Source: Brooklawnia propionicigenes (GTDB taxonomy: Bacteria; Actinomycetota; Actinomycetes; Propionibacteriales; Propionibacteriaceae). From it: a stretch of DNA of 64,000 nucleotides. Positions 16,661 to 25,790 of the stretch are shown here, piece by piece. Numbering within the stretch: the stretch's first letter is position 1; each line of letters starts with the position of its first letter. Location: the NCBI RefSeq assembly GCF_030297015.1, contig NZ_AP028056.1:1374939-1438938 (forward strand). The letters run 5' to 3'. A program made the position numbers and the translations under genes. A model generated the notes under the pieces. That model did not search any database. It worked only from the letters and a program-made list of their open reading frames with translations, and was not told the origin of the DNA.

Positions 16661-19177
16661 GTGCTTCGCATCGCAGGCGGCGTGCTGCAACCTGCCGGGC
16701 CGGCACGCGCGGAGATCTCGCTGTACGACTGGCAGCGCGAAGCCCTCGGTGCCTGGCGGCGGCAGAACCGGTCAGGCATGGTGCAAGCCGTGACCGGAGC
16801 GGGAAAGACCCGAGTCGGTGCAGCGGCGGTCGCCGAGGCGCTGGACGACGGCATGCGCGCGGTGGTGATCGTCCCCAGCCTTGTTCTGGTGCAGCAATGG
16901 CTGGCCACCCTGAGGGATCTGTTGCCCGGTGCGCGCGCCAGCGATGACATCCGGAGTCCTCTGGCCTGGCAGGTGCTCGTCATGACAGTGCAGTCGGCGT
17001 ACCGCAAGCCCGCGCTCATGCGGGGCGAAGAAGGGCTCCTGGTCGCCGATGAATGCCACCGCTACGGCGCGCAGGCATTCGCCCTCGCGCTGCGTCCCGA
17101 GTACCCGCGGCGGCTCGGACTCTCGGCGACTGTCGCCCGCGATGATGACGGCGATCGCATTCTGCGGAGCTATTTCGGTGACATCTGCTTCGATCTGGAC
17201 TACCCGCGGGCGGCCCGCGACCAGCTCATCGCGCCGTTCCGGATGGCCTTCGCGGCCGTGCCGCTGGAAGATACCGAGCGGGCTCGCTATGCAGAGATCG
17301 AAGAGGACCTGTACAAGGCGCGACACAGGCTGATCAAGCACTACGGCGTTCCCGCAGAGCCGATCGGTGAATTCCTCAAGGCGGTATCGCTGCTCGCCGA
17401 GGACCACACACTCGACGGCGGCGGCGGTCTGGCCCGGCACTACATGGCCCGGTTCTCCGACCGCCGGAAGTTGCTTGCGGGCACCCGGATGAAACTCCTG
17501 GCTCTCGCGGCCCTCACGCCGAGCATTCATGAATCATCCGGGACCATCGTCTTCACCCAGACCGTGGAGGCCAGCCGCCAGGTCGCCGAAGTGCTCGAGA
17601 CCACCGGCTGCACCGCGGCGGCGATCCACTCCGAGATGTCCAACGACCAGCGCGAAGCCCGACTCGATCTTTTTCGTGACAGATCACTCCAGGCCATCTC
17701 AGCGCCAAGGGTGCTGGACGAGGGCGTCGACGTGCCGGAGGCCGATCTGGGCATCGTCCTGGCCACCAACCGCAGCCGCCGTCAGATGATCCAACGGCTG
17801 GGACGCGTCCTTCGTCGCAAGCCGGGCAAGGAGGCGCGGTTCGTCGTCCTCTACGCCAAGCAGACGGTGGAAGACCCCTTCACTCAAGATCATCTTCCCG
17901 ATTTCTACGAGATCGCGAGGCCGGCGGCCACTGCGACGGAGTCCTTCGATCTTGAGCTCGCCAGCGAGGTGCCGCGGCTCCTGGAGTTTCTGGCGACCGG
18001 CGATCCCGGCCAGCCGCAGATCGTCAGCAGTCCGCGCGAGGACAGCTCGGATGCTGCGACCAGCGCGCCGGGCGCTGTTGCCCGGCGGCGCGGTAGAACG
18101 AGACCGGGACAGGCTCCGCCCGATGCGGGTCCGGCGGACTCGTGGTTCATGCCACTCAGCGACGACATCGTCCGCGACTACCTGGTGGCCATCGGACGGT
18201 ATCGGTTGTTGGAGGCTGAGGACGAGGTCCGGCTGGGCCGCCAGATCGAGTCGGGGCTGTATGCTCAGCACCTCTTGCAGGTGGGCGATGTCCGCTTCCC
18301 CCGGGCTGTGCTGGAACGCATCGCCCACCAGGGCGCACAAGCACGAGAGCTGATGATCACCAGCAATCTGCGCTTGGTCGTTTCGATCGCCAAGCGCTAC
18401 ACGGAGCAGGGTCTTGACCTCATCGACGTGATCCAGGAAGGCAATCTCGGCCTCATTCGTGCGGTCGAGAAGTTCGACTACCGCAGGGGATTCAAGTTTT
18501 CCACCTACGCCTCCTGGTGGATCAAGCAGGCCATCACCAGGGGACTGGCCGATCAGGGCCGCCTGATCCGGCTCCCGGTGCATTTCGTCGAGAAAGCCAG
18601 GACGGTCGATCGGCTACGCGGCAAAGAGAACCTCGGCTGGCCCGAGTTCGCACGACGCTATCCCGGCGGGCTGCCCGACCACGAGATCAGCGCGGACGAA
18701 CTGCAGCGCATGGCGCGGCTGATGCGACCAGTTCTGAGCATCCACGCCATCGTCGACGACGGCGACGAGGACTGCGTCGTGATGTCCCCGCTCGTCGGTG
18801 AAGTGGACGGTTCGTCCGAACAGGTGCTCGAGCGTCTGTCGAGATCAGAACAGCTGTCGCTGATGCTGAATCCGCTCGAACGGGAGGATCCCCGGCTTGC
18901 GTTCGTGCTTCGCTGCCGCTTCGGGCTGCAGACCGGCGAGGACGAGACCCTGGAAACCGTCGGCGCCCGGCTCGGCATCACCCGGGAGCGCGTCCGGCAA
19001 TTGGAAAAGGTCGCTCTCAACAGGTGCCTGGAGTTCGCCGAGTCGGCCGGGCTTGTTCGGGACAGTGATCAGACCGCCGAGGCCGGATATCGTGCTCGAA
19101 GGGGCTTCTTGGATACCGCCGTGCAGACCACCAACTACGTGCCCCGGCGGGCAGAACCACTCGCCGCCGGTAGCTGA
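16661..19177 (+). CDS. SF2 helicase fused to a sigma-70 factor
   Basis: An 838-aa single frame joining two normally separate proteins. Residues about 18-420 are an SF2 helicase: motif I TGAGKT 45-50, motif II DECH 130-133, motif III LSAT 154-157, and motif [11 protein letters not shown] 378-386. Residues about 421-500 are a Pro/Ala/Arg-rich linker. Residues about 500-795 are a group 1/2-like sigma-70. Its region 1.2 is around [21 protein letters not shown], region 2 runs from [15 protein letters not shown] through [19 protein letters not shown] to [13 protein letters not shown], region 3 is short, and region 4.2 ends [12 protein letters not shown]. Both halves keep their key residues. The start is GTG with a G-rich stretch upstream. 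A helicase that also selects promoters is a plausible inference; no function is known to me. The SOS-boxed HNH gene lies directly downstream. Confidence 0.88.
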   Translation: MLRIAGGVLQPAGPARAEISLYDWQREALGAWRRQNRSGMVQAVTGAGKTRVGAAAVAEALDDGMRAVVIVPSLVLVQQWLATLRDLLPGARASDDIRSPLAWQVLVMTVQSAYRKPALMRGEEGLLVADECHRYGAQAFALALRPEYPRRLGLSATVARDDDGDRILRSYFGDICFDLDYPRAARDQLIAPFRMAFAAVPLEDTERARYAEIEEDLYKARHRLIKHYGVPAEPIGEFLKAVSLLAEDHTLDGGGGLARHYMARFSDRRKLLAGTRMKLLALAALTPSIHESSGTIVFTQTVEASRQVAEVLETTGCTAAAIHSEMSNDQREARLDLFRDRSLQAISAPRVLDEGVDVPEADLGIVLATNRSRRQMIQRLGRVLRRKPGKEARFVVLYAKQTVEDPFTQDHLPDFYEIARPAATATESFDLELASEVPRLLEFLATGDPGQPQIVSSPREDSSDAATSAPGAVARRRGRTRPGQAPPDAGPADSWFMPLSDDIVRDYLVAIGRYRLLEAEDEVRLGRQIESGLYAQHLLQVGDVRFPRAVLERIAHQGAQARELMITSNLRLVVSIAKRYTEQGLDLIDVIQEGNLGLIRAVEKFDYRRGFKFSTYASWWIKQAITRGLADQGRLIRLPVHFVEKARTVDRLRGKENLGWPEFARRYPGGLPDHEISADELQRMARLMRPVLSIHAIVDDGDEDCVVMSPLVGEVDGSSEQVLERLSRSEQLSLMLNPLEREDPRLAFVLRCRFGLQTGEDETLETVGARLGITRERVRQLEKVALNRCLEFAESAGLVRDSDQTAEAGYRARRGFLDTAVQTTNYVPRRAEPLAAGS

Positions 19178-19217
19178 GGCGGAGATTCCCTGAGGATATG
19201 TCGCGAAAGCCTCATAT

Positions 19218-19233
19218 TCGAACGTATGTTCGA
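19218..19233. promoter_or_regulatory. LexA (SOS) box overlapping the HNH endonuclease promoter
   Basis: TCGAACGTATGTTCGA fits the Gram-positive/actinobacterial LexA consensus CGAAC-N4-GTTCG exactly, with an extra T/A on each side. It lies directly upstream of a TAAACT -10-like hexamer (19235-19240) that ends 6 bases before the ATG at 19247, so LexA binding would block a leaderless transcript of the HNH gene. Confidence 0.85.
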
Positions 19234-19246
19234 GTAAACTTTAGTT

Positions 19247-20596
19247 ATGGAGGATCTCACCCGCGTCCCTTCGCTGCTGGTCGACCCGAAGACCAGCAGT
19301 GAAGCGTTCGATGCGTTGAATCACGCGCACCGGCAGCTGGTTGCTGCCGAGGTCGCCGAACTCGTGGCGATCACCCATGCCGCTGATCTGTGGCAGATCG
19401 ACCCGACCGCGGTAGGTGAAGGTATCGAAGCACTGATGCGGCCCGGCCATGATGGCACTCCCGAGGTCGGCGAATTCCTGGGGCTGGAGATCGGCGGGCT
19501 GCTGGGTATTTCGCCCCAGTCGGCGATCTGCCGGATCGGTGACGCACTAGATCTGCGGCATCGGCATCCGCTGTTGTGGAAAGCAATTCTGGCGGGCAAG
19601 ATCCGGGTGTGGCAGGCGACCAAGATCTGTGCCGCATGCTCGCATCTGTCCAGTGAAGCCGCCTTGAAGGTCGATCGCGCCATGAGCACCGGGGTGGGCA
19701 AGCTGCCATTCCCCCGGCTCATGAAAGCGCTGCCCGGCCAGATCGTGGCCGCCGACACTGAGCTTGCCCGCCATCGTGCCGAGGCGCGGCGCCAGGCCCG
19801 TCATGTTCGGGTTTCCCGGATCGAAGACGGCCACGTCAGTTTCTGGGGTCTGGTCAACCCAGTGGACGGGATCATGTTCGACCATGTGCTCAGCCAGCTC
19901 GCCAAGACCCTACCCACCAAACCCGAGGTGTTCGCCGGTGCCGATCTGGATCGTCGGCGGGCCGCCGCCTTCGGGATGCTGGTCCGCGACGCCTACCGCA
20001 GAATCCACGACATCCCCACAGACACCCCCACCCGACAGGGAGCAGGCCACTCCGATCGACCGATCCACACACTCGTGGTGCATATCTCGGCTGCCGATCC
20101 TGCGCTGTCTGCCATAGATCGTGGCCCGGCGACTGGGGTAGCCAGGGTAGAGGACTGGGGTCCGATCCTCACCAACCAACTACCGCGATTTCTCGCCGGT
20201 TCGAAAGTGATCATCCGACCGGTCATCGACCCCACCCAGATGGCACCAGCCGACGCCTACGAAACCCCTACCCGGATGCGGTTCGCCGTCGAACAGCGCA
20301 ACCCCGTCGACGTGTTCCCATGGGGCACCCGCAAAGCCAGCCGCTGCGACATGGATCACACCATCCCTTATGTCGACGGCTTACCCGGCCAAACCCGCCT
20401 CGACAACCTCGGACCGCTATCCCGCAAGACGCACCGAGCGAAAACCCACGGCAGATGGAAACTCGAACAACCCACCTCCGGTGTATTCCGCTGGACCTCA
20501 CCCCACGGCTACCGCTACGAAGTCACCCCATCCGGAACCACCCAGATACTCATACCCGCACCCCAGCCGTGCGACGTCAGCGCAGGACGGGCGTGA
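19247..20596 (+). CDS. DUF222/HNH endonuclease (13E12-type), probably SOS-regulated
   Basis: A 449-aa protein of the actinobacterial DUF222-HNH family, related to the 13E12 repeat proteins of mycobacteria. The helical DUF222 domain fills about residues 15-330. The C-terminal HNH nuclease motif is CDMDHTIPY (about 366-374), with the Asn in LDNLGPLS and the final His in KTHRAKTHGRW. No Shine-Dalgarno site precedes the ATG, which sits about 6 bases after a -10-like TAAACT, so the message is probably leaderless. A perfect LexA box overlaps this promoter. In M. tuberculosis, 13E12 family genes are part of the LexA regulon. The 3' end overlaps the convergent activase gene by 20 bases. Confidence 0.86.
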   Translation: MEDLTRVPSLLVDPKTSSEAFDALNHAHRQLVAAEVAELVAITHAADLWQIDPTAVGEGIEALMRPGHDGTPEVGEFLGLEIGGLLGISPQSAICRIGDALDLRHRHPLLWKAILAGKIRVWQATKICAACSHLSSEAALKVDRAMSTGVGKLPFPRLMKALPGQIVAADTELARHRAEARRQARHVRVSRIEDGHVSFWGLVNPVDGIMFDHVLSQLAKTLPTKPEVFAGADLDRRRAAAFGMLVRDAYRRIHDIPTDTPTRQGAGHSDRPIHTLVVHISAADPALSAIDRGPATGVARVEDWGPILTNQLPRFLAGSKVIIRPVIDPTQMAPADAYETPTRMRFAVEQRNPVDVFPWGTRKASRCDMDHTIPYVDGLPGQTRLDNLGPLSRKTHRAKTHGRWKLEQPTSGVFRWTSPHGYRYEVTPSGTTQILIPAPQPCDVSAGRA

Positions 20597-23500
20597 TGCC
20601 CAGCGGAATCGGCCCGGACCCACCAGTGCCGGCGCCCACCAGCTTCTGCACGGTCTTGACCTCACGGCCGGTCGGCTCGAACTCGGAATCCGCATCCGTC
20701 CAGGTGCTCAGCGTGCCGGCGTTCTTGTGCGCGGTGGCGACCATCAGCTTGATGCGGTTCAGCTGGTTGACCTCGGAGGCGCCCGGATCGTAGTCGATCG
20801 ACACGACGTTGGCGCTCGGGTACTGACGCCGCAGTTCGGCGAAGATTCCGCGTCCGACAACGTGGTTCGGCAGGCAGGCGAACGGCTGAGCGCAGATGAT
20901 GTTCGGCGTCCCGTGCTGGATCAGCTCGATCATCTCGCCGACCAGCAACCAGCCCTCGCCGGCCTGGGTGCCGAGCGAGATCACGGTCTTCGCCTTCTCG
21001 GCCAGCTGCTCGATGGACTCCGGCACATCGAACTTGCCGTTCGTCGCGGCCAGCGCCTTGTGCATGCGGCGTTCGTACTGCTCGATCGCCCAGACCCCGA
21101 ACCTGTTACCCATCCGGCCCTTCATGGTGCCGATGCCGAAGGTGTCCCACTTGTAGTCGGAGGTGTACATGCCCTGCAGGAAGAACGCGGCCAAGCCGGG
21201 CAGTACCGCCTCGCAGCCCTCCTCCTCGATCACCCGCACCGCATCGTTGTTTGCGTCCGGCTGGAACTTCACCAGGATCTCGCCGACCACGCCCACCCGT
21301 GGCTTGCGCGGAATGTTGAGCAGCGGCAGTTTGTCGAACTCCCGGACGATCTGGTTGATAAGCCAGGTGAAACCGATGCGGCGCCGTAGCGTCGGCGACC
21401 AGCCGCCGTTGTCGAAGAACTCCCGGGTGATGGCGTCCCAGCGACGGTAGAGCGCCATCGCCGAACCCTCATCACGCTCATAGGGACGCACCCGCAGCAG
21501 CACGATCTGCAACAGATCACCGAGCACCAGTGCCTCGATGCTGCGGTGCACCATGGCCGCACTCAACTTGAAGCCGGGGTTCGATTCGAGTCCCTGGGCA
21601 CTCACCGCGAGCACCGGCACCTGCGGGTAGCCGGCATCCTTCAGGCCCTTACGCAGCAGGCCGAGATAGTTCGTCGCGCGGCACATGCCACCGGTCTGGG
21701 TGATCGCCACCGTCGAGTTGTCGGGATCGGCCCCGCCCTGGACGAACTTGTTGATGAGCTGGCCGATCACCATGATCGCCGGGTAGCAAGCATCGTTGTT
21801 GACATGGCGCAGGCCGCACTCGACATCTTCGACCGACGCATGCTCCAGCACTTCGGCCTTGATGCCCGAGCGCCTCAAGACAGTCTCCAGCATCCGGAAG
21901 TGAATCGGCGCCATCTGCGGCACGTAGACGGTGTGCGTCTCGCGCTCAGCCAATCCGTAGACGGGGTTCGGGCCGGTGGTGTCGATCTCGGTGCTGGGAT
22001 CGAACGCCGGGCGCTCCTTGGTCGCCGCCTGGAGCGAACGCAGCCGGATCTTGGCGGCACCCAGGTTGGAGACCTCGTCGATCTTCAGCACGGTGTAGAC
22101 ATCGCCGACCTTCTCCAAGATCTCCTGCACCTGGTCGGTGGTGACTGCGTCCACGCCGCAGCCGAAGCTGTTGAGCTGCACGATGTTGAGATCGGGTTCG
22201 GTCCCCACCTGCGCGGCGGCCTCGTAGAGCCTGGTGTGGTAGGTCCACTGGTCGCGCACCCGCAGCGGACGCTCCATCCGCGACGTCGTCATGCCATTGG
22301 TCAGCGCATCCTCGCTGAGCACCGCCATGCCCAGCGTGGTGATCATCTCGGGGACGCCATGGTTGATCTCGGGATCGATGTGATACGGCCGACCGGCCAG
22401 CACGATGCCGCGGATGCCCTTCTCACGCATGTATTGCAGGGCCCGATCGCCCTCGGCCCTGATGTCGGCGTGCACCTGATCGAGTTCGGCATAGCCGGCC
22501 GCCACCGCACCCTTGGCCTCGGCCAGGCTGACATTCCAGTCGGCGAAGATGTCGACGATGCGTTCGGCCAGCTTCTCCGGGTTGTTCAGGTTGATGAAGG
22601 GGTCGAGGAACCTGACGTCCGGATCCCGCAACCGCTCGACGTTCTTCTCCAGCACCTGCGGGTAGAACGCCACGATCGGGCAGTTGTAGTTGTTGTCGGC
22701 TTCGTCGAACTGCTTGCGCTCGTAGTTGACGCACGGCATGAAGATCGTCTTGATGCCCTTGTCGAGCAGCCATTCGATGTGGCCGTGAGCGATCTTGGCC
22801 GGATAGCAGACGTTCTCGGAGGGGATCGATTCCATGCCGGTCTGGAACAGATCGTGACTGCTGCGTCCCGAGATGACGACCTTGAAGCCGAGTTCGGTGA
22901 GGATCGTGAACCACAGCGGGTAGTCCTCGTAGATGCCCAGCGCACGGGGAATGCCGATCTCCCCGCGGGTCGCCTTGGCGTCGGTCAACCGGCGGTAGCC
23001 GAAGACCCGCTTGTACTTGTAGTCGTAGAGGTTAGGGATCTCCGACTTCTTGGGCTTGGCATCCAGCGAGGCGCCGCGCTCGCAGCGGTTGCCCGAGACA
23101 TGCCGGGCACCGTCATCGAAGTTGGTGATGGTCAGCTTGCAGTGGTTCTGGCAGAGCTGGCAGGTGCGCTGCGCACTGGTGACGGTGAAACCGTCCAGGT
23201 TGCGTTCCATCATCGCCGAGACCGCGCCCGGCTCGTAATGCATCCGGGCGGTCAGCGCCGCACCGTAGGCACCCATCAGACCCGAAATGTTGGGACGCAC
23301 GACCTCGATACCGGTCTGCAGTTCGAACGCCCTCAGCACCGCATCGTTCAGGAACGTGCCGCCCTGGGCCACCACCTTGTCACCGAGCTCGGAGCTGTCA
23401 CGCATCTTCATCACCTTGTACAAGGCGTTGCGGACCACCGAGTAGCTCAGTCCGGCGGAGATATCGCCGATCGAGGCGCCCTCCTTCTGAGCCTGCTTGA

Positions 23501-24965
23501 CCGAGGAATTCATGAAGACGGTGCAGCGGCTGCCCAGGTCGACCGGCGCCGATGATTCCAGGCCGACCCTCGCGAAGTTGCGGACATCGGTATTCATGGT
23601 CTCGGCGAAGGTCTGCAAGAACGAGCCGCACCCGGCCGAGCAGGCCTCGTTGACCGAGATCGAGTCGACCGCTTCGTTGCGGATCTTGATGAACTTCATG
23701 TCCTGGCCGCCGATGTCGAGCAGGCTGGTCACTCCCGGGCAGACCGCGGACGCCGCACGGTAGTGCGCCATCGTCTCGATCTCGCCCTCATCGGCGTGCA
23801 ATGCGGACTTGACCAGGTCTTCTCCGTAGCCGGTGACGCAGGCGCGCCCGATGAAGGCACCGTGCGGGAGAGCCGCGATGACGTCCTTCGCGATGGCGAC
23901 GGCGGCCTTGACCGGATCTCCCTGATTGGAGTCGTAAGTCGAATGGACGATGGTGCCCTCGGCGTCCAGCACGACCGACTTGATGGTGGTCGAACCGGCA
24001 TCGATGCCCAGCCAGACCGGCCCGGTGACCCCGTCGAGGCTGCCCTGCGGGACGTCGGCCTTGGCGTGCCGTTCCCGGAACTCCTGCTTCTCCTGCTCGT
24101 TCAAGAACAGCGGACGCATGGTCCGGGTGGTCATCACGATCTGGTTGGCATTGGCGAGTTCGTTGGCCAGATGGGGCAGGCTCAGGGCCGGGCCCTGAGC
24201 GCTGAAAGCCGCGCCGAGGGCCACGTAGAGCTGGCCGTTGTCGGGGTTGACGAACTCGTCCACATTGTCGGTCAGGGCGCGGACGAAGGCCGCCCGCAAC
24301 TCGGACAGGAAGTGCAGCGGGCCGCCGAGGAAAATGACCTTGCCGCGGATCGGGCGTCCGCAGGCCAGACCGGCGACGGTCTGCGTGGCAACAGCCTGGA
24401 AGACCGACGCCGCGATATCGGAATGCGCCGCGCCCTGATTGAGCAGCGGCTGCACATCGGTCTTCGCGAAGACACCGCAGCGCGACGCGATCGGATACAG
24501 ATTCTCGTAGTCGGCGGCCAGATCGTTGAGGCCGGTGGCGTCCACTTTGAGCAGCGTGGCCATCTGGTCGATGAAGGCGCCGGTACCGCCGGCGCAGGTG
24601 CCGTTCATGCGCTGTTCGGGCACCGGGTGCAGGTAGGTGATCTTGGCGTCCTCGCCGCCGAGTTCGATCATCACATCGACATCGGGGTTGAGCCGCTCGA
24701 TCGCCGCCGTGGAGGCAATCACCTCCTGGACGAACTGGACACCCATCGCCTTGGCGACACCCAACCCACCCGAGCCGGTCATCGCCACGCAGACGGTGTC
24801 GGTCGGGAACTGCTTCTCGATGTCACGCAGCAACTTGGCCAGCTCGCCACGCACATCGGCATTATGGCGACGGTAATCGCTGAACAAGATCCGGTTGCCA
24901 TCGGTCACCACTGCTTTGACCGTGGTCGAACCTACATCGAGTCCCAGAGACAGTGTGGTGGTCAT
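20577..24965 (-). CDS. 2-hydroxyacyl-CoA dehydratase activase-type multidomain protein
   Basis: A 1462-aa protein with two ASKHA activase domains in tandem. The first starts LGLDVGSTTVKAVV and has GTCAGGTGAF; the second has LGIDAGSTTIKSVVLD near 320 and ACSAGCGSFL. A DUF2229 region follows (about 640-850, opening with a Cys pair CQLCQNHC), then a C-terminal region like the 2-hydroxyglutaryl-CoA dehydratase subunits. In clostridia the activase uses ATP and a [4Fe-4S] cluster to drive one electron into the dehydratase. What these giant fused proteins do is unknown. ATG 24965 is preferred because AAGGA lies just upstream. Two operators and a divergent TetR gene lie upstream. Confidence 0.82.
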   Translation of the reverse strand: MTTTLSLGLDVGSTTVKAVVTDGNRILFSDYRRHNADVRGELAKLLRDIEKQFPTDTVCVAMTGSGGLGVAKAMGVQFVQEVIASTAAIERLNPDVDVMIELGGEDAKITYLHPVPEQRMNGTCAGGTGAFIDQMATLLKVDATGLNDLAADYENLYPIASRCGVFAKTDVQPLLNQGAAHSDIAASVFQAVATQTVAGLACGRPIRGKVIFLGGPLHFLSELRAAFVRALTDNVDEFVNPDNGQLYVALGAAFSAQGPALSLPHLANELANANQIVMTTRTMRPLFLNEQEKQEFRERHAKADVPQGSLDGVTGPVWLGIDAGSTTIKSVVLDAEGTIVHSTYDSNQGDPVKAAVAIAKDVIAALPHGAFIGRACVTGYGEDLVKSALHADEGEIETMAHYRAASAVCPGVTSLLDIGGQDMKFIKIRNEAVDSISVNEACSAGCGSFLQTFAETMNTDVRNFARVGLESSAPVDLGSRCTVFMNSSVKQAQKEGASIGDISAGLSYSVVRNALYKVMKMRDSSELGDKVVAQGGTFLNDAVLRAFELQTGIEVVRPNISGLMGAYGAALTARMHYEPGAVSAMMERNLDGFTVTSAQRTCQLCQNHCKLTITNFDDGARHVSGNRCERGASLDAKPKKSEIPNLYDYKYKRVFGYRRLTDAKATRGEIGIPRALGIYEDYPLWFTILTELGFKVVISGRSSHDLFQTGMESIPSENVCYPAKIAHGHIEWLLDKGIKTIFMPCVNYERKQFDEADNNYNCPIVAFYPQVLEKNVERLRDPDVRFLDPFINLNNPEKLAERIVDIFADWNVSLAEAKGAVAAGYAELDQVHADIRAEGDRALQYMREKGIRGIVLAGRPYHIDPEINHGVPEMITTLGMAVLSEDALTNGMTTSRMERPLRVRDQWTYHTRLYEAAAQVGTEPDLNIVQLNSFGCGVDAVTTDQVQEILEKVGDVYTVLKIDEVSNLGAAKIRLRSLQAATKERPAFDPSTEIDTTGPNPVYGLAERETHTVYVPQMAPIHFRMLETVLRRSGIKAEVLEHASVEDVECGLRHVNNDACYPAIMVIGQLINKFVQGGADPDNSTVAITQTGGMCRATNYLGLLRKGLKDAGYPQVPVLAVSAQGLESNPGFKLSAAMVHRSIEALVLGDLLQIVLLRVRPYERDEGSAMALYRRWDAITREFFDNGGWSPTLRRRIGFTWLINQIVREFDKLPLLNIPRKPRVGVVGEILVKFQPDANNDAVRVIEEEGCEAVLPGLAAFFLQGMYTSDYKWDTFGIGTMKGRMGNRFGVWAIEQYERRMHKALAATNGKFDVPESIEQLAEKAKTVISLGTQAGEGWLLVGEMIELIQHGTPNIICAQPFACLPNHVVGRGIFAELRRQYPSANVVSIDYDPGASEVNQLNRIKLMVATAHKNAGTLSTWTDADSEFEPTGREVKTVQKLVGAGTGGSGPIPLGITPVLR

Positions 24966-24990
24966 GTCGTCCTTCATGAGCCTGGATGTG

Positions 24991-25008
24991 ACAGAACGCT
25001 CATTCTGT
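24991..25008. promoter_or_regulatory. Palindromic operator 1 (proximal to activase gene)
   Basis: ACAGAACGCTCATTCTGT has matching 6-base ends ACAGAA/TTCTGT and is 26 bases upstream of the activase start. It shares AGAACG..TTCT with operator 2, 38 bases away, which argues that both bind the same dimeric regulator, most likely the TetR protein encoded divergently. Confidence 0.65.
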
Positions 25009-25030
25009 TCGTGTATTCACGGTAACCCAC

Positions 25031-25044
25031 AGAACGATCGTTCT
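25031..25044. promoter_or_regulatory. Palindromic operator 2 (perfect)
   Basis: AGAACGATCGTTCT is a perfect 14-bp palindrome in the gap between the activase gene and the divergent TetR gene. Its half-site AGAACG recurs in operator 1. It is 134 bases upstream of the TetR start and about 66 upstream of the activase start, so it could control either or both promoters. Confidence 0.7.
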
Positions 25045-25177
25045 CCAATCCGAATGCCCTAGTGCGTCCTTAGTTGAAAGTTCAATACCGGCTGGCGCGG
25101 TCCTGGACCCGGTGCGACTACCGGTGGGTGTGGCCACGCCTGCCGTGCAACGGGTGCGGCGAGCTTAAGGTTGATCT

Positions 25178-25756
25178 GTGAACGAGAAATCGACCAGCAG
25201 GAACGCCATCATCGAGGCCGCTGCCATGTTGATCCGTCAGCATGGCGTGCAGGGCACCTCGGTGGCGCAGCTGGTTGCGGCGTCCGGCACCTCGGCGGGG
25301 GCGATCTACCATCACTTCAGCGGAAAGAATGCGGTCGTCGTCGAGGTGGCGCGGTCCGCGATCTCCATTCCGCTGGCGGCTCTGAAGGAATACCTGGACC
25401 GCCCGGCCTCGCCCGCCCAGCTGGCTTCGTATGCGATGAGCGCCCTCGAACTGGCCCCCGAGCTGGGCGAATTGCTGGCCCAGCTCGGCGCGGGTGCGAT
25501 CACCGACGACGCGCTGGGCCGCCGGCTGCGGGCCGAGTTCTCGATGCTGCGCGATTCGGTCGAGGAAACCATGCAGGCCTGGGCGCGGCTGAACGACGTT
25601 CCGGCCGCCCGGATCGAGGGCTACAGCCAACTGCTCGTCGGGCTGACTTTGGGTTACGCGTCGCAGCGGGTCCTCGTGGAGGGCTTCGACGAGCGGGTCT
25701 ACCTGAAGCAGGCGGTCGCCCTACTGCGGCTTCCGGAGGAGACGCCGCAAGGCTGA
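25178..25756 (+). CDS. TetR-family transcriptional regulator
   Basis: A 192-aa regulator with an N-terminal TetR helix-turn-helix at about residues 9-55 (AIIEAAAMLIRQHGVQGTSVAQLV, then GTSAGAIYHHFSGKNAV). The C-terminal ligand-binding part resembles the TetR_C_11/LmrA-type group. It is divergent from the activase gene, and the shared gap carries two copies of the same palindrome, so it probably represses the activase gene and itself. The ligand is unknown; a CoA thioester or fatty acid derivative is a guess from the neighbourhood. The start is GTG 25178, with only a weak AAGG upstream. Confidence 0.85.
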   Translation: MNEKSTSRNAIIEAAAMLIRQHGVQGTSVAQLVAASGTSAGAIYHHFSGKNAVVVEVARSAISIPLAALKEYLDRPASPAQLASYAMSALELAPELGELLAQLGAGAITDDALGRRLRAEFSMLRDSVEETMQAWARLNDVPAARIEGYSQLLVGLTLGYASQRVLVEGFDERVYLKQAVALLRLPEETPQG

Positions 25757-25790
25757 CCCCCGGACGCCGGATCGGTTCAATCCCTCGGCC

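Noticed and set aside
21546-23555. 669-codon open frame antisense to the activase gene
   Set aside because: Mirror of a strongly supported gene in GC-rich DNA; Arg/His/Gly-rich product without family motifs. Similar long antisense frames opposite ldh (2409-3590), nadE (37744-39567), pfk (41724-43514) and others were left out for the same reason.
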